The notes: generated by a model not told the origin, from the letters alone. A DNA stretch of 64,000 nt from Paenibacillus camerounensis (GCF_000723885.1 NZ_CCDG010000086.1:1-64000), one strand, 5' to 3'. Positions 8,881-17,558 are shown, numbered from the stretch's first letter. Translations and numbers: made by a program.

Positions 8881-8907
8881 ATAGCATTATATAGACACGA
8901 ATGCTAT
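8881..8907. promoter_or_regulatory. Inverted repeat upstream of the AraC gene, possible operator
   Basis: A perfect inverted repeat ATAGCAT (8881-8887) and ATGCTAT (8901-8907) with a 13-bp centre lies just before the ribosome binding site of the AraC gene and between it and the divergent binding-protein gene. The spacing of half-sites, about two helical turns centre to centre, suits a dimeric regulator. Binding by either neighbouring AraC protein is inference. Confidence 0.45.
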
Positions 8908-8927
8908 ATTCTCCGGGAGGTCCCTTT

Positions 8928-9785
8928 GTGAGTAATGTCTATTTGAACTGGTTCACTACAGATGAGCACTTCCCGTTCTTTATCCAATACGGCGGTCATG
9001 CGGAGGACATGTCCCTCCATAAGCATGCGGACTTCTCCGAACTGGTCATTGTGCTCAACGGACATGCGACCCATGTTGTCAACGATGAGGAATCCTTCAT
9101 CAAAAAAGGCAATGTCTTCGTCATCAGCGGCGGCACTCCGCATGCTTATAAGGCCCCTTACGATTTCAAAATCTGCAACATCATGTACAAAGCCGAGATG
9201 CTGAAATCTGCAGGACCGGATCTCAGAACCCTGAACGGCTATCAGGCGCTGTTCGTGCTGGAGCCCTTTTACCGCAGCATCAACGGTTTCAAAAGCAAGC
9301 TGAATCTGCCGATCGCCAGCCTTGAGCATGTCTCCGCCTTCATCGCTGGAATGATCAAAGAATACGAGGAGAAGCAGCAGGGCTACCAGACGATGCTTGC
9401 CTCACGGTTCATGGAACTGGTGGTGTATCTGTCCAGGCACTATGAGAATCAGGAGGCCGGAACGGATAACAGCCTGATGCATCTGGCCAGCGCCATCTCC
9501 TACATCGAGGATCATTACCCTGAGCAGCTTACACTGGAGGATATCGCCGTGCAGTCGCGGATTTCGGTCAGGCATCTGAACCGCATCTTCCGTGCTTACT
9601 ACCAGACGACTCCGATCGCCTACATCCAGCGCCTGCGGCTGGAGCTGGCCTGTACCCTGCTCCGCGGGAGCAGGCATTCCATTACGGAGATTTCCTACAT
9701 GTGCGGCTTCAATGACAGCAATTATCTGACCCGCCAATTCAAAAAAGCCTACGGCATGTCGCCGAAGGCTTATAGGGGGAACTAA
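8928..9785 (+). CDS. AraC-family transcriptional regulator with N-terminal cupin
   Basis: A regulator of about 285 residues. The cupin part carries the metal-ligand-like motif HKHADFSELVIVLNG and a GGTPHAY strand. The C-terminal AraC helix-turn-helix region ends in CGFNDSNYLTRQFKKAYGMSPKAYR. I chose the GTG at 8928 because GGGAGG lies seven bases before it; the upstream in-frame ATG at 8901 has no binding site and overlaps the inverted repeat. It diverges from the orphan binding-lipoprotein gene and most likely controls it. A cupin AraC diverging from a sugar-binding gene is a common Paenibacillus arrangement. Confidence 0.9.
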   Translation: MSNVYLNWFTTDEHFPFFIQYGGHAEDMSLHKHADFSELVIVLNGHATHVVNDEESFIKKGNVFVISGGTPHAYKAPYDFKICNIMYKAEMLKSAGPDLRTLNGYQALFVLEPFYRSINGFKSKLNLPIASLEHVSAFIAGMIKEYEEKQQGYQTMLASRFMELVVYLSRHYENQEAGTDNSLMHLASAISYIEDHYPEQLTLEDIAVQSRISVRHLNRIFRAYYQTTPIAYIQRLRLELACTLLRGSRHSITEISYMCGFNDSNYLTRQFKKAYGMSPKAYRGN

Positions 9786-10563
9786 TTCAAACTAATGTTT
9801 ATCTTAAGGGCTTCGCCGTAACTCCAGAGAATATTTAGACTTCCGGCCGCTGTTGTCTACAGATTTCTCTGTTCTAACCGCTCTTCGCGGTAGAAATCCG
9901 CAGACAGCTTATGCTTCCGTAGCTAGCTTTTCTGCGAAAAGCTTTCAGGCGGACGCTCCTTAGGAAACAGCTGTAACTCGGTAGCGTAATGAATCAGGCT
10001 ATTGTCCAACATCAAAGCTATTTTTCTGCTGGGGGAAGCAGAGATAATATCCTGTTAAACCAAATAAAGGCGGCAGCGTCCGCCTCTCCTTCTTCTCGGT
10101 GATGCACTTGCCCTGTTTCGCAGGTAATGGCACAGCATCATGAATGAGCCGGTTTGAAATAACTGTACTTTCTGCAACTAAACTAGGCTAATTAGCTTCG
10201 TTGCAGGTTTTAACTGCACTCTATACATTTATATCTGCCGAAAACGCCCCGAACCGGCTTTTTCGCGAAAAATAGATGCATAGAATACAGTTATCTCCTT
10301 GAAATGACTCAATTCACCTGTTTTAATTGCACAAACTACACTTAAAACTCATTTGGCTTCGAACCGACTGACCAAGGTTAGAGCTTTGGCAAGGGAGATC
10401 CATCCGCTGCTCAATGCTTTCAGGAGACGGTTTGTTAGTCTATTGATGACGTTCTATAGATATTAATTTTAGTAGGGCTTCGCCGTAACTCCATAGAATG
10501 TCAAGACTTCTGTAACGCAGAGCAACTCTGGATAGCGTCGAGCCGAAGAAAGGGTGTATTGGA
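9786..10563. other. Non-coding stretch of about 780 bp with repeat fragments
   Basis: No convincing gene is present. A ~20-bp direct repeat AGGGCTTCGCCGTAACTCCA occurs at 9807-9826 and 10474-10493, each followed by a similar AGAAT...GACTTC stretch. An 11-bp inverted pair AGGCGGACGCT (9947-9957) and AGCGTCCGCCT (10075-10085) brackets 117 bp. Several AACTG/TGCAACT-type words recur around 10160-10330. The picture is of decayed intergenic repeats between the AraC gene and the low-GC acetyltransferase gene. Confidence 0.55.
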
Positions 10564-11430
10564 ATGCAGTTCAAGCTGTATACGGATGTGCATGAGTTTT
10601 ACAAGGATACCTATGATGTGCTGATGCGTCATGAAGCGCAAAATTTAATTCCGCTTGGCAATATCATCATGGGGCATGAAGGAAAAGACAAGACAGACTG
10701 GCGTGACCCTGTCAATTGGCTGATGGCAACGATTGCGGATGACAAGGGCATACAGCTTACCGCCATAATGACACCGCCGCACAATATCACGCTCTATGCA
10801 ACAGACAACAACATTAACCCGGAAGCTGTAAGCTGCCTGATAGACGGGCTGAACGACCGTGAAATTCCAGGTGTGACAACCGAAAAAACACTGGCAGAAG
10901 CTTTTGCCACAGAATATACCTTGCGCAAGGGAACAACCTATACAACAACAATGAGCCAGCGTATCTATGAACTGACAGCAGTAAATCCGGACATTCAAAA
11001 GCCCGGTACTGTTCGGTTGCTTGATAAAAAGGATATTCACTTTTTCCCATATTGGGCGGAAGCATTCTATGCAGCGGCGAGTTACGGCACAACAGAAATG
11101 TCCATCCCGCAAGAGGCGGCGCCTTACCTTTACCGGATTGAATCGAAAAAAATCTATATTTTGGAGGACAACGGGATACCCGTTTCTATGGCGGGATATA
11201 CAAGGGTAATGCAGACGGCTGTTGGTGTGGCCTTTGTATATACCCCTCCATATGTGCGCGGCAAAGGATACGCTACTTCAATTGTGGCACAGATAAGCCA
11301 GCTTGCATTGGAAAAAGGATTTACCAAATGCGTCTTATATACAGACTTGGCAAATCCAACATCTAATAGCATCTATCAAAAAATGGGGTATACGCCCGTT
11401 TGTGATTCCCTTCAGTTACAATTTGAATAG
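10564..11430 (+). CDS. GNAT-family N-acetyltransferase, probably acquired
   Basis: A 288-residue protein whose C-terminal ~120 residues form a GNAT fold. The acetyl-CoA loop motif YVRGKGYATSIV lies in motif A, followed by YTDLANPTSNSIYQKMGY, the usual motif B. The N-terminal half is typical of the two-domain GNAT proteins of clostridia and bacilli whose substrates are unknown. The start follows AAAGGG. Base composition is clearly more AT-rich than its neighbours, with codons such as AAA, ATT and ACA, and the gene stands alone behind a 780-bp repeat-rich gap. Both point to horizontal gain. The substrate cannot be predicted. Confidence 0.85.
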   Translation: MQFKLYTDVHEFYKDTYDVLMRHEAQNLIPLGNIIMGHEGKDKTDWRDPVNWLMATIADDKGIQLTAIMTPPHNITLYATDNNINPEAVSCLIDGLNDREIPGVTTEKTLAEAFATEYTLRKGTTYTTTMSQRIYELTAVNPDIQKPGTVRLLDKKDIHFFPYWAEAFYAAASYGTTEMSIPQEAAPYLYRIESKKIYILEDNGIPVSMAGYTRVMQTAVGVAFVYTPPYVRGKGYATSIVAQISQLALEKGFTKCVLYTDLANPTSNSIYQKMGYTPVCDSLQLQFE

Positions 11431-11442
11431 TCTACTATAATT

Positions 11443-12972
11443 CTACTGGCTGTCCTGCTGCTCCGAGGGCTCATAATCAAACCAGTCAAAAGCTGCCGAA
11501 GCAGCTTGCCCCTCTGCAGAACCGGCAGCATACATAGCAATGAATACACCGGTAAAGCCTCCGGCAACCTCAGTGCTGAGCAGATGCGTCTCCCCCCAGC
11601 CAAGGTCTATCGTGCTGCCTTGTGCTGTCTGCAGTGAAGCAACTATTTTCTTTGGGAAAGCTTCGGCCCTCAGTTCAACGGAACCCTCCGGACAATCCCA
11701 GGCTTGTTCTGTCTGCAGGGACCCGATGGTTTTACGGAAAACTACCTTTTTGCGGCCATCTACTAGTGTTACGGCGAGATCATAATGATGCTTTTCGTTC
11801 ATGAAGACTGTTAATCCGGCTTCCTCCCCCTCATGCTCCGGCTCATACTCCATCGCCGCCGCGATGCTGCAGGAGAAATGACTAAGTCTGCGGCCGACAA
11901 AAGCCGGGGCACCGGCATTACTTAGATTGGTCTTATGCCCGTGAAGCACCAGATACCCCGGGCGCTCCTGTAAAGACCAGCTGCCTTCCAGGGGATTGCG
12001 CAAAAAGGTCCAGCCGAAGCCCAGCTGGTTCTCGTTGAAATCGTCTCTGACCGGGGATTCCGGCCATACAGTCTGCGGCAGCTCCGGCGCTTCCATCTGC
12101 GGATCAACATGTGTATCGCGGCCGAATACCGGCCAGCCCTCTTCTGTCCAGGTGACAGGAGCCAGATAGACCTCGCGGCCAAGATGATGCGCCTTCGGAT
12201 AGGCAACCGGCCTGATGCCAAGGCATACCGCCCACCAGCTGCCGTCTTGGGCCTCGATCAGATCAGCGTGTCCGGTAGCCTGGATGCTGCTGTCCATACT
12301 CCGGTTAGTCAGCACCGGATTGTGCGGACAGGGCTCAAACGGCCCGTAAGGCTGCCGGCTTCTCGCAATCGTCTCCATATGCCCGTATTCGGTGCCGCCT
12401 TCTGCGATCATGAGATAATACCAGCCGTCGATCCTGTAGAGATGCGGAGCCTCCGGGTGTGCGCCTCCGGTGCCTCTCCAGATAAACCGGCTCTCTGTCA
12501 GCATAGCTCCGGTTTCAATATTAATCTCACACTGGTAGATGGCATGTCCCTCAGTCCCGTTACACGACGACTGGAAGTATACGCGGCCGTCATTATCGAA
12601 CAGGAGGGAAGGGTCGATGCCGCCCTGCTTGACCGGAATAGGGGCTGACCACGGCCCTTCCGGATTCCTGGTTTTGACATAGAAATTGCCGACTCCGCTG
12701 ACGTTGGTAGTGACCATATAGAACCAGCCGTCATGATAACGGATCGTCGGGGCGAATATACCGCCTGAGCTCCAAGCGTTCGCCAGCGGCAGCTGCTCAG
12801 GCGTGGTCAGGCAATGGCCAATCTGCCGCCAATGGACCAGGTCCTTACTATGGAAAACCGGTACCCCCGGAAAATACTCAAAGGTACTGGTAACCAAATA
12901 ATAATCATCATTAACCCGGCATATGCTGGGATCGGGATGGAACCCGGGGATTACGGGGTTGCTGTATTGCAT
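11443..12972 (-). CDS. Glycoside hydrolase family 43 (beta-xylosidase/alpha-L-arabinofuranosidase type)
   Basis: A protein of about 509 residues. The five-bladed beta-propeller has the three expected acidic residues: Asp in GFHPDPSI, Asp in GGIDPSLL and the general acid Glu in AHPEAPHLY. A C-terminal beta-sandwich of ~190 residues follows, as in GH43 subfamilies 11/12. There is no signal peptide, so it works on imported oligosaccharides from xylan or arabinoxylan. I start it at the ATG at 12972 because AGGAG lies eight bases upstream; the GTG nine bases earlier overlaps that site. It converges on the acetyltransferase gene and sits apart from any transporter. Confidence 0.9.
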   Translation of the reverse strand: MQYSNPVIPGFHPDPSICRVNDDYYLVTSTFEYFPGVPVFHSKDLVHWRQIGHCLTTPEQLPLANAWSSGGIFAPTIRYHDGWFYMVTTNVSGVGNFYVKTRNPEGPWSAPIPVKQGGIDPSLLFDNDGRVYFQSSCNGTEGHAIYQCEINIETGAMLTESRFIWRGTGGAHPEAPHLYRIDGWYYLMIAEGGTEYGHMETIARSRQPYGPFEPCPHNPVLTNRSMDSSIQATGHADLIEAQDGSWWAVCLGIRPVAYPKAHHLGREVYLAPVTWTEEGWPVFGRDTHVDPQMEAPELPQTVWPESPVRDDFNENQLGFGWTFLRNPLEGSWSLQERPGYLVLHGHKTNLSNAGAPAFVGRRLSHFSCSIAAAMEYEPEHEGEEAGLTVFMNEKHHYDLAVTLVDGRKKVVFRKTIGSLQTEQAWDCPEGSVELRAEAFPKKIVASLQTAQGSTIDLGWGETHLLSTEVAGGFTGVFIAMYAAGSAEGQAASAAFDWFDYEPSEQQDSQ

Positions 12973-13165
12973 CGGCTGCACTCCTGTCCAATTGCTTGTT
13001 ATTGTGTTTTTATTGTAACGGGCGGCACCGGCATGAAACCTTAAGTTTCAAGTCATCAATTAGGAGGATACGGACATCCAGATCACAGACCGGTCCCGCC
13101 CTGGAATGATAACGCTGCGTATACAGCCCCCTTTTATCCGGCAGCTCTCCCGCCCTTTTCTGAGC

Positions 13166-13206
13166 AAAAAGCACAAGACCCTTGAAGACACTGGTTCTTG
13201 TGCTTT
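13166..13206 (-). terminator. Rho-independent terminator after the second GH43 gene
   Basis: AGCACAAGACC pairs with GGTTCTTGTGCT (one bulged base) around a 12-nt loop, followed by TTTTTGCTC on the minus strand. It lies 26 bp past the stop codon of the GH43 gene at 13232. The other strand ends in TTTATTTT, so it may be bidirectional. Confidence 0.8.
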
Positions 13207-13231
13207 ATTTTGGCGCTATAAGGGTTACCTG

Positions 13232-14221
13232 TTATTCTCCGGCAGGGTAAGGATCGATCGTCTGAATGGTTCCATCCTCGTTATATTTCAGCTCCGTATA
13301 TTTCACGCAGCGCTTGTGGTTCACACCTTCCGACAAGGAGCTGTCATGATAGAACAGGTACCATTTATCTTCAAACTGGACGATGGAATGGTGTGTGGTC
13401 CAGCCGATGACCGGAGTAAGAATGGTACCTTTAAAAGTGAATGGTCCAAGCGGGCTGCGGCTGATGCCGTACACCAGCTTATGCGTCGAACCTGTCGAGT
13501 AGGACAGGTAGTAATAGCCGTTATATTTGTGAACCCACGGTCCTTCAAAATATCTCCGCTCCTCATCGCCGGCAGTAATCGGATTACCCTCCCCGTCGAT
13601 GATCGAAATCTCCTGCAGCTCGTCTGCAAAAGAGAGCATGTCCCCGCTTAGCTTAGCTACGCGCGGCCCGATTGCCGGCTGGTCTGCAGGCGGCCCTTCG
13701 GTCTGCTCCGGCTGGAAGCTGCCGGTCTGCCACTTCTCCAGCTGGCCTCCCCACAGTCCTCCAAAGTAAATATAGGCCTGATCATCCTCGTCCACCAACA
13801 CTGCAGGGTCAATGCTGTAGCTGCCTTGGATATAATCTGGCTCAGCCTTGAACGGTCCGGCCGGAGACGGAGAGGTAGCTACGCCAATTCTGAAGATTCC
13901 GTCCTTGTCCCGCGCCGGAAAGTACAGATAATACTGGTTGTTCTTGTACGCCGCATCCGGCGCCCACATCTGAGCCGAAGCCCATGGCACATCTCTCAGA
14001 TGCAGCGCTTCCCCATGATCCACAGCAGGCGAATCGAAGTTATCCAGCGACAGCACATGGTAATCCTCCATTTTATACTGGTCGCCGTTATCATTATCCG
14101 GACCGTCATGGTCCAGGTCATGTGACGGGTAGATATAGATTTTATTCTCAAATACATGGGCGGACGGATCTGCAGTATAAATATGGGTGACTAGCGGTTG
14201 GTTAGGTTTAACGCTGCTCAT
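13232..14221 (-). CDS. Glycoside hydrolase family 43 (arabinofuranosidase/xylosidase type), single domain
   Basis: About 329 residues forming a lone GH43 propeller. The catalytic acids are visible as Asp in YTADPSAHVF, Asp in YSIDPAVLVD and Glu in RYFEGPWVHK. No signal peptide or binding module is present, so it is a cytoplasmic exo-enzyme on arabinose- or xylose-decorated oligosaccharides. The start at 14221 has AAAGGAG nine bases upstream; a longer in-frame ORF to 14314 lacks one. A cre-type sequence lies ~190 bp upstream. It is the second GH43 on the same strand, separated from the first by ~260 bp and a terminator, so the two are independent transcription units. Confidence 0.9.
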   Translation of the reverse strand: MSSVKPNQPLVTHIYTADPSAHVFENKIYIYPSHDLDHDGPDNDNGDQYKMEDYHVLSLDNFDSPAVDHGEALHLRDVPWASAQMWAPDAAYKNNQYYLYFPARDKDGIFRIGVATSPSPAGPFKAEPDYIQGSYSIDPAVLVDEDDQAYIYFGGLWGGQLEKWQTGSFQPEQTEGPPADQPAIGPRVAKLSGDMLSFADELQEISIIDGEGNPITAGDEERRYFEGPWVHKYNGYYYLSYSTGSTHKLVYGISRSPLGPFTFKGTILTPVIGWTTHHSIVQFEDKWYLFYHDSSLSEGVNHKRCVKYTELKYNEDGTIQTIDPYPAGE

Positions 14222-14411
14222 GATTTTTGACTCCTTTAACGTTGTAGTTTGGCGTGTGAAGCCGGGGAGATACAGTAAGTGCTGGTTACCACTTAAGTCG
14301 GCGGTTTGTAACAATCTGAGATTGCCACTATTGCTAGTTACGATAATCGGGATCTGACAACATTGCTGTCTTTGATCACTGCGCCAGCCATTGTAAATAC
14401 TGCCGCGTTTC

Positions 14412-14426
14412 TGCGAACGCTTACAT
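14412..14426. promoter_or_regulatory. Candidate cre (CcpA) site upstream of GH43
   Basis: The minus-strand sequence ATGTAAGCGTTCGCA fits the catabolite-responsive consensus WTGNAANCGNWNNCW at every position. It lies ~190 bp upstream of the GH43 start at 14221, on the side of that gene's promoter. CcpA control of pentosan genes is usual in Firmicutes. Binding itself is inferred. Confidence 0.5.
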
Positions 14427-14556
14427 AATATTACCTAATTTTACTCTGTTCGCGTGCCCATTCCTATACACAAACTAAAGAACCTTCCACCAAAAATTAT
14501 GGATGATGTGCTGATAAGCAAAAAAATTCGTAAACCGGCTGCCAATAGCTCCATTC

Positions 14557-14626
14557 AGTGGGATTTTCCCCACTATTGCCACGCAAACCAGCCGACCGCT
14601 GCACATTTAGTGGGATTTTTCCCGCT
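14557..14626. repeat. Pair of near-identical short hairpins, 52 bp apart
   Basis: AGTGGGATTTTCCCCACT (14557-14574) and AGTGGGATTTTTCCCGCT (14609-14626) are both hairpins with six-base-pair stems (one G-T pair in the second). They lie in a 490-bp gap between the GH43 gene and the Gfo/Idh/MocA gene. Neither is followed by a T tract, so they are not ordinary terminators. They look like units of an intergenic repeat. Confidence 0.5.
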
Positions 14627-14653
14627 GTCCCTTCCTGCAGGCCCGACTCAGCC

Positions 14654-14690
14654 AAAAAAATCTGGCCGCAGCCCCAAAGGAGCTGCAGAC
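14654..14690 (-). terminator. Probable terminator of the ThuA-Gfo/Idh/MocA operon
   Basis: On the minus strand GCAGCTCC pairs with GGGGCTGC around TTT, followed after GGCCAGA by seven T residues. It lies 25-60 bp past the oxidoreductase stop codon. The gap between stem and T tract makes it weaker than a textbook case. Confidence 0.5.
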
Positions 14691-14714
14691 AAGATCTTTA
14701 GCAACCTATAACCA

Positions 14715-15818
14715 CTAGCTAATGTAGCCCTTGATCAGCCCGAGCGGCAGCGGTCTTGGCTGCTCGCAGCTGGTGGCGAGCTCTGCGTAACGCTTCGTAT
14801 CCGAGCTGGTGTGGAAGGCGTGCATAATCTCCAGTACGTGGTTAGCCAGCTCGCCGCTCGCACGCGGACGGTTGCCGCTAGTGATGCAGTCCGCGATATC
14901 CGCTACGCCGATCCCCCGGCTGTTAACCGCATAATTATGCACCAGCGGGATTTCCATGAAGCCGGCGCCGCCCGCCGGCTTCAGCAGGACCGGCCCGCCA
15001 AAGGTGTTGGGATCAGGAACAATCAAAGTTCCCCGGGTGCCATAGATTTCGATGCGCGGCAGCGTGCTGTCCCATACATCGAAGCTTGTAATCATTGTTG
15101 CAACAGCTCCGCTGGCAAATTGCACTGTTCCGGCGACATGTGTCGGTACCTCGACATCAATCTGCTTGCCGAATTTCTTTTCACTGGTAATGGTCCGCTG
15201 GGCAAAGGATGTCTTGGTCATACCCGCAACCGTTACAGCCGGACCCAGCAGCGATACGAGTGCCGTGAGATAGTAAGGCCCCATGTCGAACATTGGCCCG
15301 CCGCCTGCCTGATAATAAAATTCCGGGTCCGGATGCCAGCTCTCATGTCCGTGACAGACCATGAAGGCCGAAGCAGCTACAGGCTCACCGATAAATCCGT
15401 CGTCAATCAGCTTGCGGCAGGTCTGGATACCCGCCCCCAGGAAAGTATCCGGTGCGCAGCCGAGCATCAGTCCTTTTTCCGCAGCCAGATCTACAAGCTC
15501 CTGCCCGTGCTCCAGCGCAAGCGACAGCGGCTTCTCAACGTAGACATGCTTACCGGACAGCAGCGCCTGCTTGCATACTTCGAAATGTCCCTTTGGCGTA
15601 GTCAGATTGACGACAATCTGAATGTCCGGCGAAGCGAGCAGCTCCTCCGTAGTCCATACATTCGGCACACCGTATTTCTCCGCAGCTTCCTCTGCCCGCT
15701 CCTTAAATACATCCGCGCAGGCATAAACCTCCGTATTGACAAACAGCTTCGTCAGATTCTCAAAATAAATCCCGCTTATATTCCCGCAGCCGACAATCCC
15801 GACCTTTACCTTATCCAA
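14715..15818 (-). CDS. Gfo/Idh/MocA-family NAD(P)-dependent oxidoreductase
   Basis: A 367-residue cytoplasmic enzyme. The N-terminal Rossmann fold starts with VGIVGCGNISG, and the family signature EKPLSLALEHG holds the conserved Lys of the EKP motif. The C-terminal alpha/beta substrate domain contains GGGPMFDMGPYYL. Family members oxidise or epimerise sugars, inositols and their derivatives. The start is TTG with AGGTGGG six bases before it. It lies 47 bp after a ThuA-like gene, a pairing seen in sugar and trehalose/glucoside catabolic loci (ThuA/ThuB), so oxidation of a disaccharide or glycoside to a keto form is a reasonable guess, not shown. Confidence 0.88.
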   Translation of the reverse strand: MDKVKVGIVGCGNISGIYFENLTKLFVNTEVYACADVFKERAEEAAEKYGVPNVWTTEELLASPDIQIVVNLTTPKGHFEVCKQALLSGKHVYVEKPLSLALEHGQELVDLAAEKGLMLGCAPDTFLGAGIQTCRKLIDDGFIGEPVAASAFMVCHGHESWHPDPEFYYQAGGGPMFDMGPYYLTALVSLLGPAVTVAGMTKTSFAQRTITSEKKFGKQIDVEVPTHVAGTVQFASGAVATMITSFDVWDSTLPRIEIYGTRGTLIVPDPNTFGGPVLLKPAGGAGFMEIPLVHNYAVNSRGIGVADIADCITSGNRPRASGELANHVLEIMHAFHTSSDTKRYAELATSCEQPRPLPLGLIKGYIS

Positions 15819-15865
15819 CGCAATCCCACCTGTTCATTGTTAAGTTTAATTGCACATCTGCAGCT

Positions 15866-16525
15866 CTATCTCGCCGCCCACACAAACCCTCTGCGCATCA
15901 GTTCCTTCGCTTCCGGAATGTCGAAGATATCCGCATGGTGACCCAGCGAGTTGTAGAATACGCGGCCTTCGCCCCATTTCTTGGTGTACACAACCGGCAC
16001 GGTAATTACGCCATTGGCGGAATGTGGGCCCTCGCTGACTGGAAACGTTGTGGTCGCCAGCACGTCAATGCATGGATCAACATGCAGGTAATACTGCTCC
16101 GACTTTACTTGGAAATCCTTAATTCCCTCGATAAGCGGACTGGAGCTGGACGACACCATGTTGACCACATAATCAACACCGTCATTGAACGGATGGGCTA
16201 CCCATTGTGATCCGGTCATAAATTGCCATTCCACACTGTTGCGGAACGAGTCGCACATCCCGCCGTGACAGCCGGCGATCCCTACACCTGCGGCAACTGC
16301 CTTTAGCACAGGCTGCAGCTGCTCGTTGCTGATCTCGCCCATGGTCCAGATCGGAACGATCAGGCTGAGGCCAAGCAGCTTTTCCTCATCCTTGAAGCTG
16401 TCCAGTGTGTCGGAAATCTCAACTTCAAAGCCTTCCGCCTTCAACAGTTCCGCGAATATTTCCGATACCTGCACCGGCTCATGCCCGTCCCAGCCGCCTC
16501 TTACAATCAATGCTTTTTTTGCCAT
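15866..16525 (-). CDS. ThuA-like (trehalose utilisation) domain protein
   Basis: About 219 residues with the ThuA/glutamine-amidotransferase-like fold: an N-terminal KKALIVRGGWDGHEP and a central AGCHGGMCDSFRNS where a glutaminase would have its nucleophile. The ThuA family acts with ThuB (Gfo/Idh/MocA) in keto-disaccharide metabolism, and the next gene here is such an oxidoreductase. The start at 16525 is preceded by AAAGGAG at nine bases; a longer in-frame ORF to 16564 has none. It diverges from a cupin-AraC regulator that probably controls it. A cre-like sequence lies ~75 bp upstream. Confidence 0.85.
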   Translation of the reverse strand: MAKKALIVRGGWDGHEPVQVSEIFAELLKAEGFEVEISDTLDSFKDEEKLLGLSLIVPIWTMGEISNEQLQPVLKAVAAGVGIAGCHGGMCDSFRNSVEWQFMTGSQWVAHPFNDGVDYVVNMVSSSSSPLIEGIKDFQVKSEQYYLHVDPCIDVLATTTFPVSEGPHSANGVITVPVVYTKKWGEGRVFYNSLGHHADIFDIPEAKELMRRGFVWAAR

Positions 16526-16598
16526 GTCTATATGCTCCTTTATAATTTCTATAATTGCCTTCAACCTGCGTTGTCCTCACCAGTTCCCTTTCATTGTA

Positions 16599-16613
16599 AT
16601 GCAAGCGCTCTCG
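16599..16613. promoter_or_regulatory. Imperfect cre-like site in the ThuA/AraC divergent region
   Basis: ATGCAAGCGCTCTCG matches WTGNAANCGNWNNCW except for the last base. It lies between the ThuA-like gene and the divergent AraC gene, a position suited to CcpA control. Because it is imperfect, chance is possible. Confidence 0.35.
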
Positions 16614-16718
16614 AACGGCTCGTCATTTTCATTGCCCGTATGGTCATTTTTTGCTATTATCTAATAAAATCTTACCGGCAGCACCAGTCGGTGCGCCTGC
16701 TTCCAAAGGAGCTGTTGT

Positions 16719-17558
16719 ATGAAGGCTTTTCACGAAAACCGCATGTACCCTTCCCATTTGCCGTTCAGCTCCTGGCAGGTGAGTAACATTCATTTTTTGG
16801 CACATTGGCATACCGATCTGGAGTTTGTGTATGTACGCGAGGGGTCTATCCGGGTGGGGATTAATCTGGAGAGCCGTGTGCTCCACAAGGGGGACATGGC
16901 CTTTTGCAGCAGCGGGGACATTCATTATTACGACAGCTCTGACCGCGAATCGGTCATCCAGCTGGTTATCTTTAACCCCCAGCTGATCTCAAGTCCCGGC
17001 GGCTGGCCGAAGGATGTGCGGCTGACAGCCCCTTTTATCTGCAATGGGAGCCTCGACCAGACAGACCTTGCAGCCTCCGGGATGGCCGATATCCCCAGAC
17101 TTATGCTTCAGCTGGAGCGTGAGCTTAACGGTGGACTGCCTCATTACGAGCAGATTATTACCGGCCAGCTGAACGAGCTCTGCGGGCTCTTGCTGCGCCA
17201 TCTTCCCTCTGAACCCGCCGATCAGAAAAAAGACCTGCGGCGGTTGAGCAGCATGAAGGTGATGCAGAACGTACTCGATTACCTGGAAGACAACTATGCC
17301 GAGGTTATAACGCTGGAGGATGCGGCAAGGCGGGCTGAAATGAGCCTGTTCTATTTCTCCAGGTTCTTCAAAAGCACTACCGGTATGAGCTACATCTCGT
17401 ACCTGAACCATATCCGGGTCAACAAAGCAGAAGAGATGCTGCTGAACAGCGGCAAGCCGATTATCGACATCGCCCTGGACTGCGGGTTTACAAATGTCCG
17501 GACCTTCAACCGGGTATTCAAGCAATTCAGGAACAATACGCCGTCAAGCTACCGGTGA
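16719..17558 (+). CDS. AraC-family transcriptional regulator with N-terminal cupin
   Basis: A 279-residue regulator. The N-terminal cupin has HWHTDLEFVYVREGS and then GDMAFCSSGDIHYYDS. Two helix-turn-helix motifs lie at the C-terminus, closing with CGFTNVRTFNRVFKQFRNNTPSSYR. The start follows AAAGGAG at seven bases. It diverges from the ThuA-like/oxidoreductase operon, which it most likely activates in response to the cognate sugar. It is one of three cupin-AraC genes in the first 18 kb, each divergent from a carbohydrate gene; sequence identity between them is limited to the family motifs. Confidence 0.9.
   Translation: MKAFHENRMYPSHLPFSSWQVSNIHFLAHWHTDLEFVYVREGSIRVGINLESRVLHKGDMAFCSSGDIHYYDSSDRESVIQLVIFNPQLISSPGGWPKDVRLTAPFICNGSLDQTDLAASGMADIPRLMLQLERELNGGLPHYEQIITGQLNELCGLLLRHLPSEPADQKKDLRRLSSMKVMQNVLDYLEDNYAEVITLEDAARRAEMSLFYFSRFFKSTTGMSYISYLNHIRVNKAEEMLLNSGKPIIDIALDCGFTNVRTFNRVFKQFRNNTPSSYR

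Noticed and set aside
14409-14419. CGTTTCTGCGA match to the dispersed two-hairpin repeat
   Set aside because: Only 11 bases agree and neither hairpin is present, so it is probably chance. It also overlaps the cre match.
14454-14711. 85-codon plus-strand open frame between GH43 and the oxidoreductase
   Set aside because: There is no ribosome binding site and no recognisable domain. It runs through twin hairpins and a terminator.
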